Of a stretch of 64,000 nucleotides of DNA, positions 11,227 through 23,100 are shown piece after piece. The stretch is taken from the NCBI GenBank assembly GCA_010645155.1, contig CM021314.1, forward strand, positions 1,698,940-1,762,939, given 5' to 3'. Source of the DNA: Tigriopus japonicus. Lineage: Eukaryota > Arthropoda > Copepoda > Harpacticoida > Harpacticidae. The notes under the pieces are model-generated. The model saw nothing but the letters and a program-made list of their open reading frames with translations, did not search any database and was not told where the DNA came from. The position numbers and the translations under genes are program-made. Each line of letters begins with the position of its first letter. Within the stretch, counting starts at the first letter, position 1.

Positions 11227-11232
11227 TTTATT
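11227..11232 (-). terminator. Poly(A) signal of the V-ATPase e gene
   Basis: TTTATT on the plus strand reads AATAAA on the minus strand, 160 bases beyond the proposed stop of the V-ATPase e gene. It lies within 50 bases of the opposing gene's signal, so the two transcripts probably end close to each other or overlap. Confidence 0.55.
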
Positions 11233-11391
11233 CGTTAACAGTCTGAATGGAACGGAAAAAGAGGAAAGGGATCAAACTCGAACACTCCAATGAACAATCA
11301 TCAATCAAGCTTGGAATGTGACAAATGAAGACGAAACGACCATATCGGCAAATGCTGCGGGAGTGGTTGTTGCTAAAGTTGTTTTCAAAGC

Positions 11392-11409
11392 TTAGACCTC
11401 CCAACCATT
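11392..11409 (-). CDS. ATP6V0E: V-ATPase subunit e, proposed last exon
   Basis: After a CCTTTCAG acceptor the phase 0 frame reads NGWEV and stops (TAA), with an AATAAA 160 bases on. The match is positional; the sequence is too short to prove. Confidence 0.5.
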   Translation of the reverse strand, partial: NGWEV

Positions 11410-14400
11410 CTGAAAGGAAAAAAATGAGTTCAACTTATTAAGGGAGCATTTGAACCATTACACAAGTCCAACGTTTTGGTATTAGATGTCAGTGTCGGCG
11501 AAGGTGTCTTTTGTCTTGAACTTGAAGCCTCGAGCCATGATTGAGCTTTGTTGTAGCTCCAATGCGTTTTTGGAAAGGTTAAGATACCATTTTTAAAAGA
11601 GCTGTCATGATTGAATGAATTGAAAGGACCAGCTAAAAGTGTTGCATTCATCTAATGATCGAGATATTTGAAGGTAGAATTTTGACCAAAACCGCGTTGC
11701 AGAGTCAATCATTGCATGGAATTGAGGTCAATTCATGAATCTATGAGAACATTCCGGTATGAAAATTTTACAACCAGCAACTATTCACTGAAATGACGAA
11801 TGTAGTATGATCTTTATACTTAATCCACAAATCATAAAGATGACAAACAGGGTTTGATACTAAAATGGTTTCTCAAAAAACTAGTTTTAGATGGATTTTT
11901 TTCCCACTCAGGCAAGATATCACTGCAGATGCCATAAAACTACAAGAGCTTGAGGAAAAATGCACGTCCTATGTACAACACAAGAGAAAACTAACAGCAA
12001 TCCCAATATCTGACGTCGTACAAAAGTCATCGTCAGTTCTTGGGTTTACCGAAATCTCGAATTGGACGATTTGAACCTACTGATACAAATATCAATTACC
12101 CAAAGAATTTTCCATTGGCTAAAAGAAGATATAAAAATCACTCTAAGACTTCGCATCACCTGTTGTTATTGAAAGATAAAGTAGATTTTCATGGACCCCG
12201 ACCGACTACTCTACATCACGGACGGAATTCTGTAGGTTTTATTCTTTCCATGTAACCACACAATTCATCATAAATAAAAAAATAACAGATCTTTTATGAA
12301 CATAATGCTTTCGTCACTATGTGTATTGTAACATCCATAAGAATGATTTTTATCTCTCATAAACGTATGACTAAGTTGAGGTTTTATTTTCGTGGTAAAA
12401 TTAAAAGTAAAAATATCCTGTTAACCTCAAGTGAGCCGTTCGTCACCTCTAGGATTATGAAACTACAATTTTATCATTATTTGTTTCTTCTTTTTTTCTG
12501 AATATCAGACATTTTTTGACTCCTTCCGAACAAATTTATGTCTCCGGTCTTATTATGGGCAATAAAACTGTCGATAAAATTGCCTTCTAAATTTTTTTCC
12601 AACATAACAAATGAGATGGCAGAGAATGTGAACGTTCTTGGGATGTTTTCAAGACCCTGAACTTGTTAAGATTGACATTTTTTTGCTTGTCCACGTATTT
12701 GAAACTGTTTGGGCAAGAAAAAAAACACTTCTCCTGAAAGATCTTGTAGCTTTACCATTAAAACTATCAAACTTGCTTACCCAGTATTGATGGATCGCAA
12801 AAAGCGTTTTTTGGGGAAGAATTGGCCCAATCAATGGGTTCATCTGGGCCATGTAGCAGCACAACCAGCTGAAAAGCAACAAAGCCATCAAGATAATGTC
12901 GTTATTTAACAAGGACAATGCTTTCATGTGGTATTACCGATATCAAATTTCAAGGTAGTGTCTGTTATGCTCAAAAATTGCTTGGTTTCAAATCTTGATT
13001 AGAAAACAAATCTAATATATACTCACAAGAGCCAACAAGAAGCACCCGTTAACATCAGAACCACTTGCAAGACCCTGAAAAAGAAAGAAAACCATGATAG
13101 AGAAGTTATTCATGGTTAAATCACATTTCCATTTACGTTGGAGACCACTGAGATTTCACTTCCTAGAATTTCAAATCACGATTTCGGTGCCTGAGGATGT
13201 CGAAACCCCAACATCCAAATCAAGAGCCATTTCCAAATAGAGCAAAATAACGACGTCACTTTCAATTGAATCACTCATTTGCTCAAATTAGATCGAAACA
13301 TATTCAAGGGCAAAGATGAGAAGACAAATTTTTGAGCACATGGAAAATCAATAGACAACCTTGCTTACAATAGTCAAGAATGCTTTGTAAGAATTATCGC
13401 ATTTCATCAATTTATGCCGATGTTAAATAATTATCCTCACTTGACCTGAAAAATCCCAATCTTAATTTGACTTGAAAGATTTACTTTGGCTTTGGGTTTT
13501 TCGTTTTTGAAATTGATAAAAATGACTTTTTCAACCTTTCGTGGAGTTCTATTCACGCGTCCATTTCGAAACATTCTCTAGAAAGCATGAATGCCGTTCT
13601 TTACGTAACCTTTTTGGGAGTGAAAATAAGTTAACTGCAAAAATTCGCAGAAAAAGGTATGATTCCAAACAAATCTAACTATTTTGCTAAATTTGATTTT
13701 GGATATGTTTGGGGATTACAATGAAAGGAAATGTGTCTTGAACATGTGTTACAAAAGATTTGAAAGAGTTTTATTGTGGTTGCAAAGGATCAACTTTGAA
13801 ATCTTTTATTCCGTTGAATTTCACTTTAAGTTATAATCATCTTTGGTGTTTGGTAGCCTATCAAAAAATAATCTAAAAAACTATTTCTAACCATAACGTT
13901 AACAATAAAAAAAATCTTTTTGCTTAACAATCTCATAATCTAAAGCAGTATAAAACGTGCAAGACGGAACAATCGGTTCACTTGAGTTTTTAAATTGATT
14001 CAATCTTGATCTTGGCGAAGTTTTACAGAATAACTCATCAAAACTAAATGAATCCATTTCAGGGTAGGTTTGTAGACAAACAATAAAATTAAAGATGATC
14101 AATTTAGTAAGCGTTTCATAAATAATGATGTAGAAACTTGAAAGTTAGTGCCATTCATGGTACTTAAGTAACAATATTATGACGCTATATTTCAGCCATA
14201 ACTACTTTAAACAATCCAAAATTGTAAGACGAGGATTTGAAAGCGAAACAGATTGGAACAATTTGCTTGGAGCTATTTTTCGCTCACGGGTTAAGGCCCA
14301 ATGTTTTCAATCATAGGATGACTAGACTGGATTCTACATGGACGGATAGGGCTTGGTAATCCTAAGAGTATCGTGGACACGTCATACGGTAAAAATAGCC

Positions 14401-15286
14401 ATAGTTAGGTTTTAGGGCATATTGCCTGGCAGAGCTCAAGGAGCACATCTCTTTTTTAACCGTCCTCGATCCAAGCAACCACCGAATTAAGGTTACGTTT
14501 TTGGTATCCATCATCTTGTTTTACAGTTTAAAGCTGAATTCAGAACGGTTCTTAAGTCAAGGTAAGTGGCTTGTGTGGGCAGAACCAATCAGTCATTGAA
14601 AGCTGATGATTGATCCTAAATACCCCAGTTCCAAATGCGTCCCATCGAATCTTAGAAGTCGGGCACGAAATTCCGGACAAACCTTAGTATGCAAGCCCAG
14701 TATGGGTATTGTCAGGGTTTATAAAACAACTGAAATGGTGTCAACGCGTGATCATTAGGGTGGAACAAAAAGGTTTGGATCTCGATGCTCAGAATAGTGT
14801 TAGTGATATTTCAAGAGTCCCCGCTGACCTTTGACCTTTAGTCGCTATTCATGACGATCCAAAAATGGACTATACGGCGAAAGTGGAGATGCTGAATGGG
14901 ATGATATTGGTATGAGCGGTATTCCAAGCCTTCTGAGTGCCAATCGTGATTTGATGAGGTTTATTTCGTTTAGGATAGATAGTTAGCACTCTGCGTTCCT
15001 GAGAATTACGGAAGGCTTAGAACAGCAGCAAAGAAAAGGTTCAGGAGATCTTAGGTTAGGCTAGAGGTGATGATGATGATGAAATAGCAACGCATTAGAG
15101 CTCTCTGGTCTTCTTGCTCCTTGATATTTTGATGGACATACGTTTTGGGCATTTCAGGATACAATGATTATATGGATTCATGACTCACCCTCGATTGGGA
15201 TTCTTGGGGATCATGAAGGGAATGATCCCCCCCACCACGAACCAAATCAGGCTGAAGAAGATGATGGGCAACCAAGACGCACCCAT
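11392..15286 (-). CDS. ATP6V0E: V-type proton ATPase subunit e (whole gene, four exons)
   Basis: Exons are 15286-15189, 13074-13027, 12868-12781 and 11409-11392, all with GT..AG boundaries and matching phases. Joined they encode 83 residues, the usual size of this small V0-sector subunit. The protein opens MGASWLPIIFFSLIW, continues PKNPNRG and VLQVVLMLTGASCW, and then has the family hallmark CCYMAQMNPLIGP. That makes two transmembrane helices, at about residues 5-26 and 33-56. Subunit e sits in the membrane part of the proton pump that acidifies endosomes, lysosomes and secretory vesicles. The first three exons are secure. The last exon, coding NGWEV and a stop, is less so because C-termini vary in this family. 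The introns are about 2.1 kb, 158 bases and 1.4 kb, with nothing else recognised in them. Confidence 0.85.
12781..12868 (-). CDS. ATP6V0E: V-ATPase subunit e, exon 3
   Basis: It follows a CTTTTCAG acceptor, completes Phe49 and codes WLCCYMAQMNPLIGPILPQK and on to HQYW, ending in phase 0 at a GTAAGC donor. The AQMNPLIGP motif is diagnostic for subunit e. Confidence 0.88.
13027..13074 (-). CDS. ATP6V0E: V-ATPase subunit e, exon 2
   Basis: This 48-base exon lies between a TTTCAG acceptor and a GTGAGT donor. It completes Gly33 and codes VLQVVLMLTGASCWL, the first part of the second membrane helix, leaving two bases for exon 3. Confidence 0.85.
15189..15286 (-). CDS. ATP6V0E: V-ATPase subunit e, exon 1
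   Basis: It codes the first 32 residues plus two bases of Gly33 (MGASWLPIIFFSLIW to PKNPNRG) and ends at a GTGAGT donor. It contains the first membrane helix and the conserved Pro/Lys/Asn loop. Confidence 0.88.
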
Positions 15287-16959
15287 GATGTCGTAAGTTT
15301 AAGCTGGAAAAATTGGATTGATTGCCAAAGAAAAGAGAGACACCTTTCTTTCTTTCTTTCCTTCTGTTTGTTTGACAGATTTTCTGGAGGACACACACTC
15401 AATTTGAGTTCAGTGCCGCCAAATTGGATATCAACGAGAATATATGCCGAAATAAATGGTGGATTCAGTGCAGCGATGTAAAGTTAGATATTTTCATGGG
15501 TGTCTTTGAAAAACTCAAACGCGTCGATTTGTTAGCCTTCACCGTGCCTGAGGTTCATTTTTCCGTTATCATCGTTTTGTGAATGTCCTGACAGAACGTA
15601 ATTTTCATCGGTTTCGAGGAAGTTAGCGCTATTTCTACCAATCTAAGGGTAAATTGACATCAGAACGTGTACAATTGATAAAATTGAATGAACAGGTTGG
15701 AGATGGTTGGTGTCTAGAAATGCCTTTGATTTACCCAAATTGGCAATGCTGAAAATTAGGGGGCAGATTCAGTCTTGTGATCTCTTCGCAATCAGGGCTA
15801 GAACTTTAGTCACAATAGAAAGCCAAAAAAGAAATAAATACTAGTTTTTCTTACCCATAGCTTCCTCTGTTTTCGTTAAAAGTATAAAAAAATTAAAATT
15901 GTAACTTTTAAAATAAAATTTGACCTCATTTTTAATCTTAGTGTAAATATAATTTCTTTTTTGGCAGCGGTTGCATTAAGAAAATTGGCCCTGACTTAAA
16001 ACGGAACCCTTCTTTTTCGATTCACTCAACCTATCTCCGATGTTGATTGTTGTGGTTCAAATTTGAAGGTAAACAACGTGTTCCGCGTAGGGAACAAACT
16101 TCTGGACCATTTTCTTCTGTAATTGCATTGATTTGATCCCTTTGTCATCGATTTGAACTGAATGCATGTCTTGTTTAGGATTGGGTCGGATTTGGTCTGG
16201 TGCGGCCTTAATTCGAGCGTCTCGAGGTAGGCCTGAGGCCTAGACTTAAGGCCTTGGTAACTAGCACGCGTGTTCCACTGGTTCACTCAACCTAAAATAA
16301 TTATAGACAGAAACCTTGTCAGACGAATTTCTTATTTCAAGTGAAAAATCTCTGAAAAGATTAGAAAACAGTCGCTTAACCGGCGTGTTTAAATACAATG
16401 AAGAAGAAGTTTGTAGTAACTCGCTTTATTCGACCGAGATTGGAGATCCCAATTCTAAAATGCTATGGCGTCAAACGTGTTTTTGGTCCAATTTACCAAG
16501 CGCACATCTTGTGCAGAATCCGTTTCAAAAGCAGCCGAACTCTTCGTTAGAAAACAATGGTAAATTGAAAACAAGGCGATGTCTCATTGTTGTGATGTTA
16601 CTGTGGGTGTGCCTAGGGGTGAAAAAGTAACATATCTAAATCATAAACGTTCCACAAATGTGTGCGGTTGGTCAAATTTTGAAAACTGTGACTGGAGATA
16701 AAAATTATGAATTTTCTGTCGACCTGATTTTCAAAGTCTTTTTGCAGACATGCACTCACTCAGTGCATTTACACCTTTCTTGATTTTCCGAGAGTTAGTA
16801 CTTCAAAAGATCGAAAGAAGGGAATTTACCGGCATGACCCTCTTAACTTAGTCAAGAACGGAAAATCTAGATATCCTTGATTTAGTCGACCCGAGGGGAA
16901 AATATCGTATTGTCACGTTCATTTGGACGCCTTTTATAATTAAAAAAAAATCTTTTCAG
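15287..16959. other. Divergent intergenic region between V-ATPase e and PUS1
   Basis: No supported coding exon. Both promoters should lie here. An acceptor (TCTTTTCAG at 16951-16959) shows that PUS1 has at least one upstream exon, which I could not place. Confidence 0.45.
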
Positions 16960-17021
16960 GTTCTTTCCCTTTGTTTGTGGCTCAGCCGTGCCAAATCCGA
17001 TTCCAAAGGCTAACTTGTAAT

Positions 17022-17152
17022 ATGTCAGACGAGGTCACGCCCACCGTCAAACCTCCGGGGGATGAACCCAGGGCTGAATATCCTTGGCGCAAGGCCAAAA
17101 AAGTGGCTTGTTTGGTGTCTTTCAGCGGCAAGAATTATTATGGCATGCAACG
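17022..17152 (+). CDS. PUS1: PUS1 exon 1
   Basis: It codes residues 1-43 and two bases of Arg44, ending GMQ and CG|GTAAGA. The start ATG has the context TAATATGTC; an upstream in-frame extension is possible. Confidence 0.88.
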
Positions 17153-20100
17153 GTAAGACCGATCGGACGGACCTCTCTTGAAAAGCGCTTTTCATGAACT
17201 GTTGAACAAACATTTTGATCGTAGGAATCCGGGACAACCCACCATTGAAGAGGAGCTACTCAGAGCTTTCCGAGATGCGGGCACCATCCCATCCGAATGG
17301 TATGACAATATGCAAAAATCCTTCTTCCAACGAGCTTCGCGCACGGATAAAGGCGTATCGGCCATCAAAATGATCGTTTCTCTCAAAATGCGTAAGTTCT
17401 TTCGTTTAAGTATGATATTATTGAAAAGAAAAATGAACCTTCTTGAATGTCTTGAGCGATCTGAGTGACAACTGATACGCCGTTGACATGAAGCCTTTTT
17501 TTGGAGGCACGTTTTCAAGTACCGACAAGCAACTATTTCGGGCTGCATTCGAACTAACGTCATCTACCGTTCAAGACTACTGTAATCTTAATGACCCAAA
17601 AACTCAAATGAGGAGTCATTTTCAAATTCCAAAAACTTTTGAGACCAGTTTTGAGGTGTAAATGCAATACTGCATCTGTATCTAAATTCTGTCACGGTCA
17701 TTTTTTGAACTGTTTTTTCAAAAAAAAATTTCACCCAATTCTCAAGGAGCGTTATGGGTGAGNNNNNNNNNNNNNNNNNNNNNNNNNNNNNNNNNNNNNN
17801 NNNNNNNNNNNNNNNNNNNNCAATACCGCTACAAGGAATGGGATTCCCTGTAAAGAGAGTTAATCATTATTATAGTTTCAATAATTAATGTTTATATGAA
17901 ATTTGATCTACCAATGAGTTACTGTTGGCAGATCTGTACAACCCTTAAATAGTGGGTTGGTCAGGAAACGTATTCAAAAATTTGTCCAATCCTGCCCTAA
18001 ATCCTGTAATGCTATTAAAGGATTAGATCCTACAAATTCCCGACGAAGGCAAATAGGCAACAAATTGAACAATGAAGGAGCCCGATAAAGAAGAGAGGAG
18101 CACTTCATTGTTCGAACTAGCCTTGATTCCTTAGGATTTGGAGGTGCTCTCAGAGCGCACGTAAAACCTCTACGATCGCTACAACTGATCTCAAATCCTG
18201 GGTTAGGACAGAGCCCATGAATGCTCTTGAAGACATACAGTATCAGATACCTTTCATACCTTCTCTGAGTACTGTACCTACAACCCTAACTTCTGGAGCC
18301 TCTCCCAATATGAGAGCTCTCTCATTCCTGTGATGTTCCTAGTAAAACATCTTTGGACCTGCTCGACCTTTTGCAAACCTGCTGAACTCATTGGAGCCCA
18401 AATGGGTGAGGCATATTCAAGATGCGGCTGAACAATCGACTTGTACAGAGTTAGCATTGTAATACTATCTCTGGACTTGAAAGTGCGATAGATCCAGCCG
18501 CAAGTTTGAAATGCCTTCCCCACTTTCAACTGGATATGCTCATCAAATTTTCCATCATCTTGGACGACAACTCCCCAATCCCTCATGGATGATAATTGCT
18601 CAATATCACTACCTTCATTGTCTTTGAACGGAACATCTAATTTTGACGCCCCATACGTCATTGTGCGTAATTTCATCCCGTTCAATGCCATATTACTCTC
18701 GCCAACCCAAGAGTAGATTTTTTCCAAGTCCTCAACTAAACATTTTGAGTCCTGACCGTTCCTTCCACAAATTAATTTTGTGTCATCAGCATATGAAGAA
18801 ATACTGGATTTTGTCCTAAACTTCTGGAGAGGAGCAATAAAGAGAATAAACAAGAGCAGGCCTAAAATTGAACCTTGCGGAACACCTGACTTGACATCAT
18901 ACATGCCGCTACAAGATCCTTCAACTCTCCTTTCGCTTCCTTTCGCTCATAAAAACTATAAATCCAAGTCAGGACCTTACCCTGGACCCCAAACTCTTTG
19001 AGTAGATCGAGCAAAAGACCATGATCTACCTTATCAAAGGCCGTGGCAAAGTCAAGATAGACTGCATCAACTGACTCGTGACTTTCGAGCCCCTCAATGA
19101 TCTGCTCAATATGATCAACCAATCGGGTTTCTGTACTAAAATGAGCTCGAAACCCATGTTGTCCAGAAGGAATTAAATCATGGGCTTCCAAATGCTCAAC
19201 AAGCTTGGACTTCATGATCTTCTCAAAGACCTTTGCAATACTGGAAGTCAGAGAAATGGGCCTATAATTACTAGGGAGTGACTTATCTCCGCCCTTAAAA
19301 ATTGGAACGGCATGAGCTACCTTTAGAGAAGAGGGAAACTTGCCCTAATCTAAGATGCAATGCATCAAATAGGAGAAAACTGCGGCAAGAATATGTGAGC
19401 ATTTCATCAGAAACTGAGATGTCACACCATCAGGTCCAGGAGAACTCGAGAGCTTTAAGCTCTTGATGGCCTCAAAAGCATCTTGATCTGTGACTACCAG
19501 ATCATCCAGTCGATTAACCTGACTATCAATGCCAGTCTCATCAACATGATTGCTACAGTCATGGCCTGCTCTGACTACCCTTTTTGGAATTGAAAATACA
19601 CTTGAGAACTAATCTCCAAGCATATTGGCCATAACTTCACTATCATTGACGGTTTTACCGCCGAGCTCAAAAGGTCTTACAGGATGCTTCATTTTTCTCT
19701 TTGTATTCGCAAACGAGAAAAACGCCTTTGGATTAGTCTTAACCTCCTGGATCACTCTACTTTCCTTCTCTAACTGATCGGAATCAATGGAGGCCCTAAT
19801 TTTTGATTGGACCACATCCAATTTGCTTTGGAGGCTGGCTACAACAAATGGATTTAAAGTACGTCGAAGTCTATTCGAAAGCTGACAACTCCGTTTGAAC
19901 AACTTCTTCCTAACCTTTGGAATTTTAGACAATGGCCTACCTTTTGCCACTATTTCTGGAATACCACTGGACAAACAAACCTCGTCAAATAGTGCAATAA
20001 GCTTATTGATAGCTTTATCTATTGATGGTTCCTGCTTTAGAATGGAAATACAGTCCAACTCGCCTAATCTTTCAACAATAATGGGCCAGTGTTCATCTTT

Positions 20101-23100
20101 GAACTTAAACTTGGCCACGCCCACCTTTTGAGCAGGTTTAACTCTAGAGCTCGCCGGCTTTTGAGTAATGGTCGACACTATCTCAAGAATGTGATGATCT
20201 GAAAGACTACATGGGGCAACATGGACAAAATGGATCAGATCAGGGTCATTGGAAAAAACTAAGTCGAAAACACTCTCTGCTCTGGTTGCAACACCAACGT
20301 GTTGAGAGAGATTACGCAAGATCGCAAACTCTTCCAATTTTTCGAAAGACGGCGATGCTGATTTCGAAATGGGAATGTACCCATCTGGACCAACCTCCCA
20401 CTCAACAATGCTAACCGGAAAATTGAAGTCGCCAACTACAAAGAGTCGAGAACAAACCTCTCGATCTAACTCCTTTCCAATGAATTGGAGAGCCGAAAGA
20501 AATGAAGAAGAGATACAAGAAGGTGGCCGATACATTGTTACAACCGTAAGATCAAGAGCCTCGATGTGACAAATAAACACTTCTACTTCTCCATTCGACA
20601 TTTGAACATGACTAAGAAGTAAGACTTTCCTGACATATAGACATACGCCCCCATGTGGGAAAATGGGATTATCAGGGCGTACTCTATCACATCGAACTAG
20701 TCTAAAACCAGCTATTGCTACTTCTTCGTCTAAAACTCCTGGACGAAGCCAAGTCTCTGTGATAGAAATGAAGGAGACCTCTCTATCAATGGCTAACTCC
20801 TCCAATACTTTGACCTTTGTGCTGTCTTTTTTGGAAATCAGACAATGCACGTTCAAATAGAGCCCTTTTATGGGCTTAAAGTCTTCCGATGGACCAAGTC
20901 TATCAGTTCTTGGACCTTCCTGTCTAACCTTAAAAAATCCTGCTTACTAACAAAATTTTGCTCTACAGGAAGGGATTTTTGGGGAGGGGGAGGGGCGACT
21001 ACATTGGAGTAGGACCTAGGTTGCCCATAGGAAAAAGTGGAAGGAGGAACCGGGTTATGGATGTTGGGGAGAAGGGTAGAAATAGGAATAGGTTTTGAGG
21101 TGAGGGAAGGGAAATGGGACAAGGAGTTGGGAGGAGGAGGAGGACGAGAACGGGGAGGGGGGATGCTAAAAGGATAAAATGTTTGGGGAATTGGATGGGG
21201 ATTGGATGCTAACCCATAACCATATCTAGGAGACCCAGATTTTGCTGGTCTCGGTTTCCTCTGAGTACCTCGTATATGAACCTGTCTACACTCCACATTG
21301 AAACATGTCCCACTACTCATTGACCTACGACACATGTACGGATGGAAGAAGGGGCACTCGACCTTTGAGCACCCTTTCTTGTTGTATTTCAAGATACAAT
21401 GATACAAAATCCTGGGCCCAAATGCAATCATAAGCTGATTTTTCTGGTAGAAAGAGGTAGAACTGGCTCTCATCAGACCACATGACCCATTTCCAGTCAT
21501 CCAAGGACCATTGTAGCTTGTTGGTGGCAAACTCCACATGCGCAGTCTTCATTCACCCCATGAGCAGAGGCTTTTTCTGCTACCGGTAGGAGGTGACATG
21601 AAGTTGAGTCCTGAAATGGTGCCTCACACTCTCCCTTGATACGGGGTATCCCTTCTTGGTCAATGTTTCTGCCAATTTTTGAGTGCTTTGTCGTTTTTTC
21701 CAAGACTCAGGGAAAGCACGTGTTTGACGACTCCCTTCACAATCCTTGGGCGACCTGATCTTGGTTTGTTCTTGAGCCCCTTGTTTTCTTTGTGGTGGGA
21801 CCACCAGCACTTGACTGTACTCAGTGAGACCTTGTGACCCTTGGTAATGGAGATCTGTGTCATTCCACCCTCTATCATGCCAATAATCCCTCCTCTGAGG
21901 CCATTGTATGTGACCAACACCATTTTCTTGAAGTCTCAAAACGAGGGTTTGCTAGTGGGGTGGAAACTGAGATATTCTACTAGAAGGGTGCCATGTAGCC
22001 ACGTTGTGAGACTGGAACAAGCCTTGGGATTGTTGGGCAAAGGCACTTATGGTCTTTGTTTTGACCACTAACTCAGCTCACAGTAGCTGCAAAGCAATAC
22101 TACAGTTTTGAAAAGGGGTCTCGACTATTATGTCGCACTGTACTTTAGCGAATTCAATCAAGGTTGCATTCTAAATCCGTTTCGACGAAACGTAACTTGC
22201 TTCCAATTTTTCCTCTCTTTGGTTTATCTTTGATGTATTATTGATGGAAAGTATTTTTGACTTCCTCTGAACATACATATTCTGTTCCCCAAGTGGAGTA
22301 CTAAATCGACTTTTTTTATATCCGTACAAAGATCCTGCAACTCCAAGAAATTATTGAGTCCATATAATTCTAATACCATTGATGTTGGTAAACAAATTGA
22401 CAAAAGGTACTAATGTACTCTTCAATGTGAACTTATTTTTGACCAATAATTAATAAAAGCGACGCAAAGGCGACACATTTACTTTAAACTGGCCTCTGTG
22501 GCAAAGCACTTTTCTTACGAGTATTCCTTGTTTTTGAAAAGGAATTTGTCAGTACTTGTGTGAGATTGTGATACTCACGAACTGAACCTGCTCGAACTCT
22601 CCTCCTTGTTACTGGCAATATTTACTGTACTTAAGCTCTTTTCTTTCTTCTTTCAACATTTCTGTAAATCCGGTTTCCTAAAAAAAAACGTTATAAACCA
22701 AAGTTCTCCTTCATCGAACCTAAGGAGCTTCCGGGAGAATTGCTCTTTTTTGGAAACAGAATGACATCTGTATTCAGGGTTGCTTCAAACCCGCCCGGTT
22801 GACATTTTTGTTTTGTTTTGTATTGTTCTTTCCCTTTTTGCCCTAATTGCTCCTAATTCGTCCCTCAAAATAGTGCCCACCTCTATTTATGGGACGATAT
22901 GCGACATGAAATCAATGCTCTTGGATATTGTATTTCCTTGAACTCTTGAAGAAGATATGAATTAAGGGAGATGTTATAAAAATTGTGAAAAAAAGGGAGA
23001 TGGTTTAGCGCTGTTGGTTAACGCGCGACCGAGATATACTCGGGTTCATGGGTTCGATCCCAGGTCTCCCCCCTCACCTCCCAATGGTTTAGTGGATACG

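Larger units (their letters stand above)
17821..21410 (-). mobile_element. Non-LTR retrotransposon (LINE, CR1/Jockey-like), 5'-truncated and defective
   Basis: On the minus strand the order is: gag-like ORF1 with a Cys/His zinc-finger region, an AP-type endonuclease, and a reverse transcriptase, then a 3' UTR ending GTAGCGGTATTG at 17821. Several stops and frameshifts break ORF2, so the copy is dead. A second copy of its last 260 bases lies at 48059-48320. The 5' end abuts a Tc1 fragment near 21410, exact to about 20 bases. Clade assignment from the C-terminal motif (YKSIVQPHLEYASPIW) is tentative. Confidence 0.9.

Noticed and set aside
21411..21539. N-terminal extension of LINE ORF1
   Set aside because: The codons are Tc1 transposase DNA read in the wrong frame; the transposase frame gives VMWSDESQFYLF across the same bases.
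22995..23071. Functional tRNA gene
   Set aside because: A and B boxes are present, but D-stem and anticodon-stem pairing is poor, no normal anticodon loop forms, and the diverged copy at 37.9 kb shows it is a SINE head.
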